Shown here piece by piece: positions 7,614-17,540 of a stretch of 64,000 bases of DNA (position 1 is the stretch's first letter; every line of letters starts with the position of its first letter). The stretch spans positions 1,798,001-1,862,000 of the forward strand of contig CAVXPU010000005.1 in NCBI GenBank assembly GCA_963763855.1, read 5' to 3'. Origin of the DNA: JAIBCC01 sp963763855. GTDB lineage: Bacteria; Acidobacteriota; Blastocatellia; Pyrinomonadales; Pyrinomonadaceae. The position numbers were made by a program, and so were the translations under genes. A model generated the notes under the pieces. That model saw only the letters and a program-made list of their open reading frames with translations, searched no databases and was not told where the DNA came from.

Positions 7614-9539
7614 ATGTCAAAGGAAAACACGACAATCTTGGAAGAAAGTACGCGTTATGAAGACGAAGTAGCAAACGCGATTGATTTCATAATTGTCCCT
7701 CGCGAAGAAATTGATTCCGAACTCAATGTGGATGCTCAAATTGATGAAAGTGAGGTTGCGGAAAATCAGGCATTAACTGTCAGACGCGGTTTGGAAAGAC
7801 GCTTTAAAGTGGAAAATATTGAGAAATTTACTCATTATTTACGCAAAAGATTTTCCAGCCGCTATCAGGCAATTATCCTTAATGCATGGAACGGAACAAA
7901 CACCTCGGTAAACTATGAGGTCGGATTAGTTCAAATAAAAAATGGCGATCATCGTGATGGCGTAATTCGTGCGTTGAGGGTAAGTCCGCTTAATGTGAAA
8001 TTCCTCTCGCTTGATGAACCGTTTTTCGAATATCTGCACGGACATCTTTACAACGATGCGACGCGAAATCAGGAAATTGACCATCAGCACAAGAAAGATT
8101 CCCAAAAAACAAAACAATGGGGCGAAGGTAAAAGTGATCTTTCAGAAGAAGAATCATACAGTTTGCAAGCTGCCTCTGAAGCTGATTATGCAGGTGAAGC
8201 TGAGGAATGGCTCGATCTTACAAATGAAGAAGAATACGAACGCCATATCAAACGTAGTGAAGCCGAACTAACGACTCAGCAATTTATTCGCCTGATTTTA
8301 ATGGAATTTTTGCGATCCGGTTCGAGCGATATGCACATCGAAGCGGGGCAACCAACGGGTCGAATCAGATTTCGTTACGATAGCGAAATGTTTACCCGCT
8401 GGGATAATATTCCGTTCGTTAAGATCAAACAGCTTTGTATGGGTTTAGCCGAAACATCGGGTAAAGACGCAACCCAGATGAAGTTTAAGGATATTGATTC
8501 GACCGTTAAAGTTAGGGCGTTGCGAGATGGAAGAGCGGTTGACGTAGAACTTCGTTTTGCTTCGCAGCCTACTCTTTATTCGCCGTCGATCGTTCTTCGT
8601 TCGCAATTAAAACCGATTCGCGATATCAATAAAGTTGGATTTTTGCCTAGTCAGATTGCGGATCTGAAAGCCGCTTTTTCTCAAAAGCGTGGCATTTTAA
8701 CTGTTACCGGAGCAACCGGTTCGGGTAAAACAAATACTTTGGAATCAATTTACGCTCAATTGGAAGAACCTGATATTTACAAGATCATCGAAATTGGCGA
8801 ACCAATCGAAATTCGTTCCTCGCGAAGAACTCAAATGAGTTTGCGTCCGAACACGCCATTTAGCTGGTGGGATGCGTTTTATTCTTGCCTGAGAGCTGAT
8901 CCGGACATCATCGGAATAGGCGAATTGCGTTCTGCGGAGCACGTTTCTTTGGCAATCAATGCTGCTCTAACAGGTCATCTTGTTTTAGCGACTTTTCATG
9001 CCGCCAGCGTAGAAGATACGCTTTCGAGAATTTTTCAAATGGGCATTCCGCGTGAAAATTTGTCAACCGGAATGAACTTGATCTTGGCACAATCGCTGAT
9101 CAAAAAATTATGCGAGAAATGCAAGATTGTTGATCCGCGTCCTTCTGACATTTACGAAAAAGAGGTTTATAAAGCGGTTGGTTGTCCGGCTTGTTTTAAT
9201 AAGGGAACACGCGGACGAACGGCGATTGCCGAATTGCTCTATTTCAATGATGAAGTGAAAGATTGGATTCAAAATCATAGTTTAACCGCAAGGGATGTTG
9301 CCATAAAAGCAATGAATGCCGGCTACTTGATTCCGATGAAAACCGTAGCACGTGAAAAGGTTTTGCAGGGAATTACTTCCGAAATGGAAGTGGCGGCAGT
9401 TTTGGGATTGGTTGAAAGCAAACGCCAATATGCCAATAATGCCTACGCTAACGAACGCACTGCATCGTCGGCAAATAATACGGTTTTGCAGGATTCTTTC
9501 CATAACGAAGAGATTATAGAAGGCGAAATTGTCGGATAG
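7614..9539 (+). CDS. Pilus/secretion assembly ATPase, PilB/GspE family
   Basis: 641-residue cytoplasmic ATPase that powers polymerisation. The N-terminal ~210 residues are a poorly conserved acidic region. The ATPase core has Walker A GATGSGKT at about 366-373, His box GHLVLATFHA, and the zinc-binding pair CEKC (about 500) and CPAC (about 525) that PilB/GspE have and PilT lacks. Two motifs depart from the family: the Asp box reads EIGEPIE where TxEDPxE is usual, and Walker B reads GELRSAE rather than GExRDxET. Whether this ATPase is fully active is therefore a fair question. Ribosome site AGGAG lies nine bases before the ATG. Its stop codon TAG is contributed by the palindromic repeat that follows. 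Confidence 0.85.
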   Translation: MSKENTTILEESTRYEDEVANAIDFIIVPREEIDSELNVDAQIDESEVAENQALTVRRGLERRFKVENIEKFTHYLRKRFSSRYQAIILNAWNGTNTSVNYEVGLVQIKNGDHRDGVIRALRVSPLNVKFLSLDEPFFEYLHGHLYNDATRNQEIDHQHKKDSQKTKQWGEGKSDLSEEESYSLQAASEADYAGEAEEWLDLTNEEEYERHIKRSEAELTTQQFIRLILMEFLRSGSSDMHIEAGQPTGRIRFRYDSEMFTRWDNIPFVKIKQLCMGLAETSGKDATQMKFKDIDSTVKVRALRDGRAVDVELRFASQPTLYSPSIVLRSQLKPIRDINKVGFLPSQIADLKAAFSQKRGILTVTGATGSGKTNTLESIYAQLEEPDIYKIIEIGEPIEIRSSRRTQMSLRPNTPFSWWDAFYSCLRADPDIIGIGELRSAEHVSLAINAALTGHLVLATFHAASVEDTLSRIFQMGIPRENLSTGMNLILAQSLIKKLCEKCKIVDPRPSDIYEKEVYKAVGCPACFNKGTRGRTAIAELLYFNDEVKDWIQNHSLTARDVAIKAMNAGYLIPMKTVAREKVLQGITSEMEVAAVLGLVESKRQYANNAYANERTASSANNTVLQDSFHNEEIIEGEIVG

Positions 9540-9660
9540 TAACGCCGTCCATCCTGGCGGCATTGAATGCGAAAGCATTCATACTTTTGCTTAATATCTG
9601 AACTGCTCATTGTTGCCACATCGCCAAGCGATGTATGCCGCCAAGATGGACGGCGTTACT
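9538..9660. repeat. REPIN-like inverted repeat, family 1
   Basis: Two 26-base arms face each other: one starts AGTAACGCCGTCCATC at 9538, the other ends in its complement GATGGACGGCGTTACT at 9660, with one mismatch over the arms, and an internal hairpin near 9566-9580 (GAATGCGAAAGCATTC). It fills the whole gap between the PilB- and PilC-like genes, and its first bases form part of the TAG stop of the upstream gene. A related element lies at 57569-57638. Confidence 0.8.
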
Positions 9661-9668
9661 TAGAAAAT

Positions 9669-11078
9669 ATGAATGAAATGAAACAACCTATCAACTCAAA
9701 CGCGGCAAGCTCATTTAATCCGACCAGCCGCCGGATTACGCCCAATGCTTCACGGGCGGCTATTGAGAATCAAAATGGTTACGATGATGAGGATTTGAGC
9801 TATTCGGAAAATGGCTTCAATTTTACTGGAACCGATTCTCTAGGCGAAAGGATCAAGGGATTTGTGCAAACATCGGAAGTATCATTAGCGAGCAGACAAC
9901 TTCAGCGTGCAGGAATCAAAGTTGACGTTATCACCGAAAAACGCGGTGGCAGGCAGAAAAATCGCCGCCCAACCAGCGTTGAATTAGCTACTCTTGCCGA
10001 ACAATTCGGTGATTTGATGGAAATTGGCGAAAGCCCTACTCAAGTTTGTAGGCTTCTTGCACATGCACAAACCAACAAAATGTTGTCAAACGCATTGATG
10101 AAAGCCAGCGAACTGGTAATAAACGGTTGGAATTTATCAGAAGCCTTCGCGGCTCAAAAAGATAATCAGGAAAAACCGATTTTCCCGATCACGTTCATTT
10201 GTGCACTACGGATTGGTGAAGAAGTTGGAACTGCCTCTGATAGTGAAAGCGGCGAAAGCAAGAGTGCTTTTTTACTCACTCTTCACCGTTTTGCAGAAGC
10301 TGAAAAAAAGGCGGATGCAATCCGCTCCAGCATTCGCTCAGCATTGATGTATCCAATTGCCGTTATCCTTTTCTGCTTGGTAGCCGTTGGAATCGTTGAA
10401 TATTTTGTGATGCCGAAAATGGTTGAGCTTTACACATCGCTTTTAACCGGGCAAGACCAGCAATTACCCCTTATTACGCGAATTATGATCGGCGGATCAG
10501 ACTTTTTAACGAGTTGGTATGGCATTGTTTTCATGATTGCTCTAATCATCGGCATCATGCTTTTTATGCGTTGGGCACGAACCGAAGATGGCAGTGATAA
10601 AATCAAGGTTGCATCATTGCGAATGCCTGTTTTCGGTACTTTTTTCCGCCATTATTACGCTGCACAAACTTTGCGGACAATGGCGATGCTCGCATCCGGA
10701 ATTCCATCTATGACAGAAAGATTTCTGGTTGCTGCGGAAACTTCCACGAATCCGGAATACAAAAATATGCTGATGCACGTTCGCCATCGTTTCATTACAG
10801 AATCGAATGATTTGCATAAGCTTTTTATCCCTTATCCATTTCTGATGGGCAAGGAATTTAGCGGCGTTTTAATGACATTTGAAAAAACCGCCGACATGGA
10901 AAACACTTTTCACAACTACGCAAAAGTTGTCGAAACCCGTGCCGAACGCGAACTCGAAGCCGTACTATTTTGGCTGCAAAACTTTGCGATTGTTCCGGTA
11001 GGAATCTTCGTCGGCTTCATCGTAGCCGCACTTTACAGCCCAATGTTTGAATTGGCGGGAAGAATTGGAAGTAAATAG
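9669..11078 (+). CDS. pilC: Pilus inner-membrane platform protein PilC/GspF
   Basis: 469 residues from ATG 9669; longer upstream starts were rejected because they read through the inverted repeat. A disordered N-terminal region (about 1-65) precedes two T2SSF domains with three hydrophobic segments (about 220-245, 285-305 and 435-460). Typical family stretches are visible: SSIRSALMYPIAV in the first domain, RTMAMLASGIPS and the C-terminal PVGIFVGFIVAALYSPMF in the second. PilC is the rotary platform between the cytoplasmic ATPases and the pilin pool. The gene ends 6 bp before the first minor pilin, consistent with one operon. Confidence 0.9.
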   Translation: MNEMKQPINSNAASSFNPTSRRITPNASRAAIENQNGYDDEDLSYSENGFNFTGTDSLGERIKGFVQTSEVSLASRQLQRAGIKVDVITEKRGGRQKNRRPTSVELATLAEQFGDLMEIGESPTQVCRLLAHAQTNKMLSNALMKASELVINGWNLSEAFAAQKDNQEKPIFPITFICALRIGEEVGTASDSESGESKSAFLLTLHRFAEAEKKADAIRSSIRSALMYPIAVILFCLVAVGIVEYFVMPKMVELYTSLLTGQDQQLPLITRIMIGGSDFLTSWYGIVFMIALIIGIMLFMRWARTEDGSDKIKVASLRMPVFGTFFRHYYAAQTLRTMAMLASGIPSMTERFLVAAETSTNPEYKNMLMHVRHRFITESNDLHKLFIPYPFLMGKEFSGVLMTFEKTADMENTFHNYAKVVETRAERELEAVLFWLQNFAIVPVGIFVGFIVAALYSPMFELAGRIGSK

Positions 11079-11084
11079 GAAGAT

Positions 11085-11681
11085 ATGAACATTGGCAAAA
11101 AGAAAAGTCAGGCAGGTGTTTCATACGTTGAGCTATTGGTTGTAATTACGATTCTGGTAATTGTTTCAACGATTGCTCTAATGAACATCGGCTCAGCAAA
11201 GAAACAATTAGGTCGGCAGAATGTCGCCCGTGAATTGAAATCAGCTTTTGAGAGAGCGAGGTTTGATTCGGTGAAACGTCGAACGGTTTCAGCAAATAAG
11301 GCGAATGTAGTTGTCACTGCAACTTCTTTTACTTTGAATACAGATGTAAATCAAAATGGGACAATTGAAGGTGGCGAGGCAAGAGTAAATTCTACTTGGA
11401 TGGCAGATGTGAGCATATGTGCAACAAACGGCGTTCCTTTGACATCAGGTGTGACTATTTCTTTTGACAATCGCGGGGAGATTTCAAGCACAGGAGCAAC
11501 TACTTTCTTGGTATGCAATGGCGTTTGCACAACACCAACGGCGAGTAATTCAAACAAGATTTTGGTTACTGCAACTGGAACAGTAAATCTATTGCCTGGA
11601 AACGCGGCAATTCCAACATTTAGTCCCCCAGCGATAACGAATCCAACGCCTTCGATAAATAATGATGCGATTCTTCCCTGA
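11085..11681 (+). CDS. Minor pilin / pseudopilin (GspH/FimT-like)
   Basis: 198 residues with a type III signal: basic leader, cleavage after Gly in QAG/VSYVELL, then a 20-residue hydrophobic helix. Glu at +5 is present but +1 is Val, whereas Phe or Met is usual. The remainder is a beta-rich exported domain with GDIEGGE-like Asn/Gly loops (NQNGTIEGGEA), reminiscent of GspH/FimT. AGGAAG precedes the ATG, 6 bp after pilC. Such proteins form the priming tip complex. The sub-family assignment is approximate. Confidence 0.75.
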   Translation: MNIGKKKSQAGVSYVELLVVITILVIVSTIALMNIGSAKKQLGRQNVARELKSAFERARFDSVKRRTVSANKANVVVTATSFTLNTDVNQNGTIEGGEARVNSTWMADVSICATNGVPLTSGVTISFDNRGEISSTGATTFLVCNGVCTTPTASNSNKILVTATGTVNLLPGNAAIPTFSPPAITNPTPSINNDAILP

Positions 11682-11720
11682 GTGGGGCAAATTCTATGCG
11701 AAAGTCTGTGAGTTAGAAAT

Positions 11721-12206
11721 ATGAGGATATTAAAAAGGACAAAACGAATAAATTGCCAAATGCATATTGGGGATGAGGGATTTACGGTGGTTGAGGTTAT
11801 CGTTGCATCGTCCATAATGATAATTTTATGTGTCGGGATACTTTCTGTATTTAGTTATGTCGTTAAAGTCAATAGTGGTGAGAATTTGCGAGCCCAAGCA
11901 TTGTCGGTGCTTCAACTGGAAGTAGAATATTATCGAAGTTTAAAATTCGTTCCTGTTGGTTCATCAACTGTTTTGGACGGCAAGACAGCAACGAGTATGG
12001 GAACTCGAACAAGTGCAGATGGGAGGGTATTTAATATTACTGTAACTATAGATAACGATCCGAATACGTCAGGAATTCAAACTACCGGTAACACAACCAC
12101 GAAGTTTAAAGAAATTACAATCTCAGCCGTTCCGCAAACTACTCAAACAGGTTGGCTTTCGAATTTACAAACAAATGTCACAATTCAAAGGGTACGGTCT
12201 AATTAG
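11721..12206 (+). CDS. Minor pilin / pseudopilin (PilV/GspI-like)
   Basis: 161 residues. Prepilin signal DEG/FTVVEVIVA with Phe at +1 and Glu at +5 after an unusually long 20-residue leader, then a hydrophobic N-helix to about residue 45 and a short globular part. The size and order (second minor pilin) match PilV/GspI. The 3' end is 22 bp before the next start, so it is part of the same operon. Confidence 0.72.
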   Translation: MRILKRTKRINCQMHIGDEGFTVVEVIVASSIMIILCVGILSVFSYVVKVNSGENLRAQALSVLQLEVEYYRSLKFVPVGSSTVLDGKTATSMGTRTSADGRVFNITVTIDNDPNTSGIQTTGNTTTKFKEITISAVPQTTQTGWLSNLQTNVTIQRVRSN

Positions 12207-12228
12207 GTTGGAAATTGAAGGTAATGAA

Positions 12229-12891
12229 ATGACTGAAAATAGAAGATACAAATCAACTCGACAAATGATTGGTGTTAGCCAGTTCATAAATGAAAATGGA
12301 TTTTCTGTAATTGAACTAATCATTGCAATGGTTTTGACTCTTGTAATTCTAGGGGTTGCAGTAGCCACTTTTTCCAGTGCGTTAGGGTCAAGATCGAGAG
12401 AAAGTAGTAAAACCGATTCGATTACTTCAGCTCAGGCTGCACTCAACATTATGTCTCGTGAAATAGGGAATTCGGGGTATGGTTTGAAGAATGATAATGG
12501 TCTAGTTTTAGCAGATTGTACCAATAAGAAACTTCATTTCCGTGCAAATAACCAAAATAACAATGGAACTGTTACTGATCAGGGAGAAGACATTGTTTTC
12601 TTTTGGGATGCAGCTACACAATCTGTGGTCAAATACGACGCATATAACGGCGGTTCAACATCAGGTATTGTAAATCAGATAAGTGATGTTGTTTTTCTGT
12701 ATCAAAATTACAGTCCTGATTGTATTCCAACAATTCTCGCACCGTGTACTGCTTCAGCAAATACAGGTAAGATAACCGTTATCTTAACCGTCAATCTACC
12801 GCCTGTGCAAGGACAACCTTCAGGGCAAACCGAAACTGTGAAATCGGATATAACACTTCGAAACTCGCCTTATCATTTGGGGCAATACTAA
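12229..12891 (+). CDS. Minor pilin / pseudopilin (PilW/GspJ-like)
   Basis: 221 residues from ATG 12229, chosen because GAAGG lies about seven bases upstream and the earlier ATG at 12175 would overlap the preceding gene by 32 bp. Prepilin signal ENG/FSVIELIIAM with Phe +1 and Glu +5. The segment AQAALNIMSREIGNSGYG is typical of PilW/GspJ proteins. Contains three Cys in the exported domain that could form disulphides. Third of four minor pilins. Confidence 0.75.
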   Translation: MTENRRYKSTRQMIGVSQFINENGFSVIELIIAMVLTLVILGVAVATFSSALGSRSRESSKTDSITSAQAALNIMSREIGNSGYGLKNDNGLVLADCTNKKLHFRANNQNNNGTVTDQGEDIVFFWDAATQSVVKYDAYNGGSTSGIVNQISDVVFLYQNYSPDCIPTILAPCTASANTGKITVILTVNLPPVQGQPSGQTETVKSDITLRNSPYHLGQY

Positions 12892-12911
12892 ATTTAAAGA
12901 GGAGAAATAAA

Positions 12912-14591
12912 ATGAGGCACAAAATTAAATCCAATATAAGAAATAATCGTAAGGAAAATGGAGCAGCTTTAGTCACTGTTTTAATGATTTCAGTTTTACT
13001 TGGAATTGCCATAGTTGCCTTGCTTTCCTCGGTTGGGGCAAACTCTAAAAATTCAACTGATGTTTTATCTGAAACAAAAGCATATTATGTTGCAGAGAGT
13101 GGTTTGCAATCCACAATCAATGTTTTAAGGAATACGCCGGCTGCTACTTACAGTGCTGCTGTCGCAAACCCAAGTCTTTCAAATTGGATAACTTATAATT
13201 GCAGCGGAACTAAAGTATCGGTTGGTCCGAATTCTTGTGCAAGTGCCGGCACATCATATAGCATTAACGTCAGCGACCCGGATAATTCTTCTGCTCTAAC
13301 AACATTTTCAACAATCGGAACTTTTCCCACAAATGGAACGGGTACAATTTCTTTTCCTAACAGTACTTCACCGAGCCGCATTACACTTTCGTTTGATAAT
13401 GTAACAAACTGCGGGATTTCATTCACCAATAACACCCACTGTAATCCGAATCCAACCACACTAAACCCACTTTTATCAACTCTTCGAATAGAAAAAATTG
13501 GGACAACTAGTATTCAAATTCCTAGTACAGGCGTGCGTTTTTCAATTAATTATGTAATCAGCGACCCACGACCCGCTACAAGAACAATCAGAGGAACAAT
13601 TTCCCAAGCGACGAGTAGTTCAAATATTCTTATCACATTTGACTCACCAAATTACACTCTAATGGGAACTATTGTCAATTTGTGCCAAACGGCAACTATA
13701 AATTCGTGTGCTGGAATCAGCTTTTCCATCCCAAATCCGGCTACTGCTAGTGTTACAAACTCTTCTTTCTTTATGCGTACAACTCCGGTTGAACCATATA
13801 GATTGAAAGTTTTATCCACTGGTTATGGTCCTAATGGAGCAAAAAAGCAACTTGAGGGAATTATTCAGAACAATTTCTTTAATGATTTAGGGAGTTCCGC
13901 AGCGATTACCATGCAGGGAACTGGTAATGGTTTAGTATTTAACAATGGAAATTCTTCTGTAGCTTCGCTAACAGGAGATAATGGCGTTCCATCTGTTGGA
14001 GTCATGGATTCAACAGGTTTGACTAACGTCTTAAATGGGATACCAAGTAACAACAACCATGTGACACCCGCACCAGCGGTTATCACCGATGTTCCGGATT
14101 GGTTGGCATCACCGCAAAATCTTGATGCAATGATCAGCCAACTCAGGATAACTGCAAAAAATTCTAATCGTTATAACGCTGATCCTGGTAACAGCAGTCC
14201 AAAAATTACGAACGTTGGGGACTTCACAACAGGAACTGGTATTACCTTCTGTGAAGGAAATTGCACAGCAAATGTGGATGGAGGCGGTATTTTGGTTGTT
14301 ACCGGAACTTTGCAAAACAAAGGTGGATGGAGTTTTAAGGGGCTTATAATTATTACGGGAACAGGCGGGTGGGAAAGGAGTGGAGGCGGTAATGGGCTAA
14401 TTACCGGGAATGTTGTCATCGCCCCGTACACTTCTGCACAACTTGCTTCAAACGTTTTTTCCTTGCCACCAAAATATACAGTAACTGGCAATGGCACTTC
14501 TGAAATTGAATACGATGCATTAAACTTAGATACTGCATTTGACGGGACATCTTCGATTAGTAATTTCATGCTTGGAGTAGCCGAAAAATAA
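12912..14591 (+). CDS. PilX/GspK-like large minor pilin
   Basis: 559 residues with an N-terminal hydrophobic helix (ALVTVLMISVLLGIAIVALL) preceded by ENG/A, followed by AYYVAESGLQ, the hallmark of PilX N-terminal domains. As in GspK/PilX, the Glu at +5 is absent. The following ~500 residues are Ser/Thr/Asn-rich and beta-predicted, with a Gly-rich ladder near residues 440-520, suggesting a surface-exposed domain that would sit at the pilus tip. Very good ribosome site (AGAGGAG, 6-7 bases). Last gene before the terminator. It is far longer than ordinary PilX (about 200 aa), so an added adhesin-like domain is a reasonable inference. Confidence 0.7.
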   Translation: MRHKIKSNIRNNRKENGAALVTVLMISVLLGIAIVALLSSVGANSKNSTDVLSETKAYYVAESGLQSTINVLRNTPAATYSAAVANPSLSNWITYNCSGTKVSVGPNSCASAGTSYSINVSDPDNSSALTTFSTIGTFPTNGTGTISFPNSTSPSRITLSFDNVTNCGISFTNNTHCNPNPTTLNPLLSTLRIEKIGTTSIQIPSTGVRFSINYVISDPRPATRTIRGTISQATSSSNILITFDSPNYTLMGTIVNLCQTATINSCAGISFSIPNPATASVTNSSFFMRTTPVEPYRLKVLSTGYGPNGAKKQLEGIIQNNFFNDLGSSAAITMQGTGNGLVFNNGNSSVASLTGDNGVPSVGVMDSTGLTNVLNGIPSNNNHVTPAPAVITDVPDWLASPQNLDAMISQLRITAKNSNRYNADPGNSSPKITNVGDFTTGTGITFCEGNCTANVDGGGILVVTGTLQNKGGWSFKGLIIITGTGGWERSGGGNGLITGNVVIAPYTSAQLASNVFSLPPKYTVTGNGTSEIEYDALNLDTAFDGTSSISNFMLGVAEK

Positions 14592-14623
14592 TTTTGCTGC
14601 AACTTCAATGATTTAGGAAATTT

Positions 14624-14658
14624 AGCCGCTTTGTTCTTATAGAGTAAGGCGGCTTTTT
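14624..14658 (+). terminator. Rho-independent terminator of the pilus operon
   Basis: Arms AGCCGC and GCGGCT (extended by TT/AA pairs) enclose a ~20-nt loop and are followed by TTTTT, 33 bp after the PilX-like stop codon. Confidence 0.75.
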
Positions 14659-15052
14659 GTTTCTATCAAACTAGAAAAATGCTCAAAGTTATCCAGCTTC
14701 AAACTAAACCATCTCACTTACTTGTTCTAAAAAAAATCGTCCATTGATTTCCAAATATAAACTTGATATTTCGGTGAAAATTAAGTATTTGCGTTTTGCA
14801 TTATATTTAACTCATCAGTCATTGAAAATGACGAAATGTTTGTAGCCCATAGTGCAACTGTGGGTTTGGTTGAAAATAATTTTTAAGTTCTCGAAGAGAA
14901 CGGCATAAATTATGTCGCCATTTTCAATGGCTTTGTCCACTAAACTGCATATTACCCACAATTAGCATTGTGGGCTACTAAAATGTCGCAAATTTCATTT
15001 GCTAAAAAGCTTTGGCGGTTTGTAAATAAATTTCTTAAAAGCGTAATCCAGC
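14659..15052. repeat. Intergenic region with REP-like inverted repeat, family 2
   Basis: No gene is seen. From 14841 to 14980 two arms face each other: TGTAGCCCATAGTGCAAC... and ...AGCATTGTGGGCTACTA, similar over about 26 bases (complement GTAGCCCACAATGCTAA). A second, nested palindrome pairs CATTGAAAATG (14820-14830) with CATTTTCAATG (about 14920-14930). Nothing else supported in this stretch. Confidence 0.65.
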
Positions 15053-17461
15053 TTAAACTTCCTGTTCCGCAAAAATGAATTTCTTGTATTTATTGTACAA
15101 AAATGAAATTATCAGAAGCATAATCCCCAGCGAAACGAAGACAATTGTTTTGGCAATCGTGCTGAGCGAAGTTAAATCGTAAAGGAAAAGTTTTGCAAGC
15201 GTTAGGGCGAATAGGGCGATGGCTCCGATTCGCAGATGAGTTTTTCGCCATAGTATTCCCAAAGATATTAAGCCCAATGAATATGCACCCCAGAGCAGAC
15301 TCAAGGCGAGTTTGTAAGAATCTTTATAGCCTACAAAATCTAGTATGTTCAAAAGTTCGCTGCTAAGAATTATCCAGAAATATCGCGGCAAAAGCGAGGT
15401 CGAAAATTATCATAAGGTCTGCAATTTTTTGTAAGAATTCTTGTTTATAAAGCTGATAGCTCGCTAGGATCAATCCAAATGCAAATGCCAGCGAAAAATA
15501 CCTTATCGAGATATGCGAAATGCCACGGGCGAATATGTTCGGCATTTGTTTGGAGCAAATAACTCTCCCGCAAGTTCGCTGATAAGAATACAGACCGAAT
15601 ACTCGAGAAGATGCCCAAAACAAATACGTTGATGGTTAGAAGAGCAAATCCCAAACTCACATTTTTTAAGCACTTAATATTTACAATCGACAGAATTGAG
15701 AGAAAAAGCATCGTATAATTTATCTGCCAGATAGCATTAAACATCGATAGATTTCCGTCAAAAACAAGTCTGTTTTCGGGCTTATTATAAAGTTGGTAGA
15801 CTTCGGTATAAGCTGTTTTTACGTATTGCAGATGCCAATAATTTCCAATTTCCGCCCGGAAAAGATTGTATAGTGCAACAACGAAAACAATGGAAACCAA
15901 AACCTTAACAACCTTAAAAGCGTCTGAATCAACGATTGATTCGTATTTATTACGCGTAGCTAAATAGCAAATTAATCCGAATCCGATTGCAAAACTCAAG
16001 CCTGCCAGAAATGGTTTATTCAAAAAGGGCGTAAGCGTTAAAATACTGTCAACATTGGGGTAATAATAATAATCCGACCAGTTTACTTGGTTAAAGCTCA
16101 GAAAGATAAATATCCCGGACGTCGCAAAAATCATCAAAACATAAGAAGCAATCTCATAAAAATCGATTCTTTTTGAAAAGCCGATCCAGAATAAAAATAC
16201 TGCTTCGATTGTCCAAAAAATCGGCGTCCAATATCCGTTCAAGTTGAATCGGAACGGCAATCGTAAGAAAAAATAGACTTAAACCCAGAACGAAATAAAG
16301 CGTCTTTTTCGTGGTTAATACTTGAGAAACTAAGTAGCTCACTCCGAAATGAAGTACACAATTTGCAAGCGTAAAGAAACCGATAAGTTCTCTGGATCTC
16401 TCCCCACCATCTAATGTCGCTGCCCCCAACCCAAAGTATAATAAGGAGTTAAGCAGCAGCAAAACGATATTGATTACAGAAAAGTCCTCTTTGTGGAGAA
16501 GTTTATAGGCGACAATCGCCGCGTAGAAAATCAAAAAGAAAACGGTAGAAAAGAGCAGTGCGAGCGAAAAATGCTGATCGATCCTGTATTTATCTACAAA
16601 CCACGCGATGAAAATCAGCCACGTAACATTGAAAGATGAATAGAGTAAATAACGCCAATATTTTTTCACGGAAACTGCCAGAATTCCGATATTTATCAAC
16701 GCGATATAGCTAAACAATACATCAACTCGACCAGAACCCTCACTAAGCAGAAATGGAACTGCATAAGCTCCAACAAGTCCTATTACTGCAATAACTTGCC
16801 GATTGTAATTTATCGCAGCGATGACCGTGAAAATGGTAAATATCACCATTACGGAAAACGCTGAGATTTGCGAAATCAGGTTGTAATAGGAATAGGCAAA
16901 ATAGGTGATGAAATACATCGTTGCCATTCCTCCGCTCAATAAAACCGCACTAAAATTGTGATATTTAGCTTTCAATTTTACCGCAAACCCGAGCAATCCA
17001 AATCCGACAATGTAACCAAAAACTATTCTAGTAAGCGGACTTATCAAATTATTATCGATCGCATATTTAGCCCCAATTGCGACGCCGATAATTGTGATAA
17101 TAACCCCAATCAGGCTAATAATATTTTTACCGATGAATTCTTCGATGCCCGATTTTTGCAGCGTTGTTTCTTGAGTCTGGTTAGTTGCAGACGCTTGTGT
17201 CTGATTCGTAGCCGTCGAATAATTCTGTCGTGGCGACTCGGAAACCCGAGGTTGCTCAAATCGTGGCTCTTGCGGTCGAATAGGCGGAGGTGGCTGTTGC
17301 TGTTGAGCCTGTTGCGTCGGCTCGGTGCGTAAAGATATTCGCTTTAAGGCGTTGATCTCGGTTTGAATCAGACCAATTTCACGATTGAAATATCCTTGAT
17401 ACTCCATCATTTTATCAAGCCTTTGCTGAAGTTCTGCAAGTTTTTCGTTATAATCAGACAT
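15053..17461 (-). pseudogene. DUF2339 multi-pass membrane protein, three frameshifts
   Basis: Reading the - strand from ATG 17461, a coiled-coil N-terminus (about 1-35), a Gln/Pro linker and then a succession of hydrophobic helices match the DUF2339 family of large predicted membrane proteins of unknown function. The frame breaks three times: near 16240 (an extra base separates VPIQL from NGYWTPIFWTIEA), near 15495-15520 (PWHFA to ISIRYFSLAF) and in an A run at 15390-15393 (extra base; continuing as LPRYFWIIL). Each is a net one-base insertion, so the 2409-bp span would restore to about 801 residues. Either the gene is decayed or the assembly carries errors. No neighbour obviously works with it. 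Confidence 0.8.
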
Positions 17462-17540
17462 ATTTTCTGTTTACTCTATTACACTAAATCAATTTTTCAA
17501 AGAAGATTCTACGAGGCAAATAAGCGAAAGGAGCGAATTT

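Noticed and set aside
9567..9668. Extended N-terminus of PilC from 9567
   Set aside because: The extra codons are the inner part of the REPIN; ATG 9669 follows the repeat directly.
545..14591. Naming the locus a pure type II secretion system
   Set aside because: PilT, a retraction ATPase, and the PilM/N-O-P order fit type IV pili; but some parts are GspC/GspL-like, so T4P is favoured, not proven.
14171..14608. 145-codon frame on the - strand opposite the PilX-like gene
   Set aside because: No family features; it is a shadow of the low-complexity Gly/Ser/Thr-rich coding strand.
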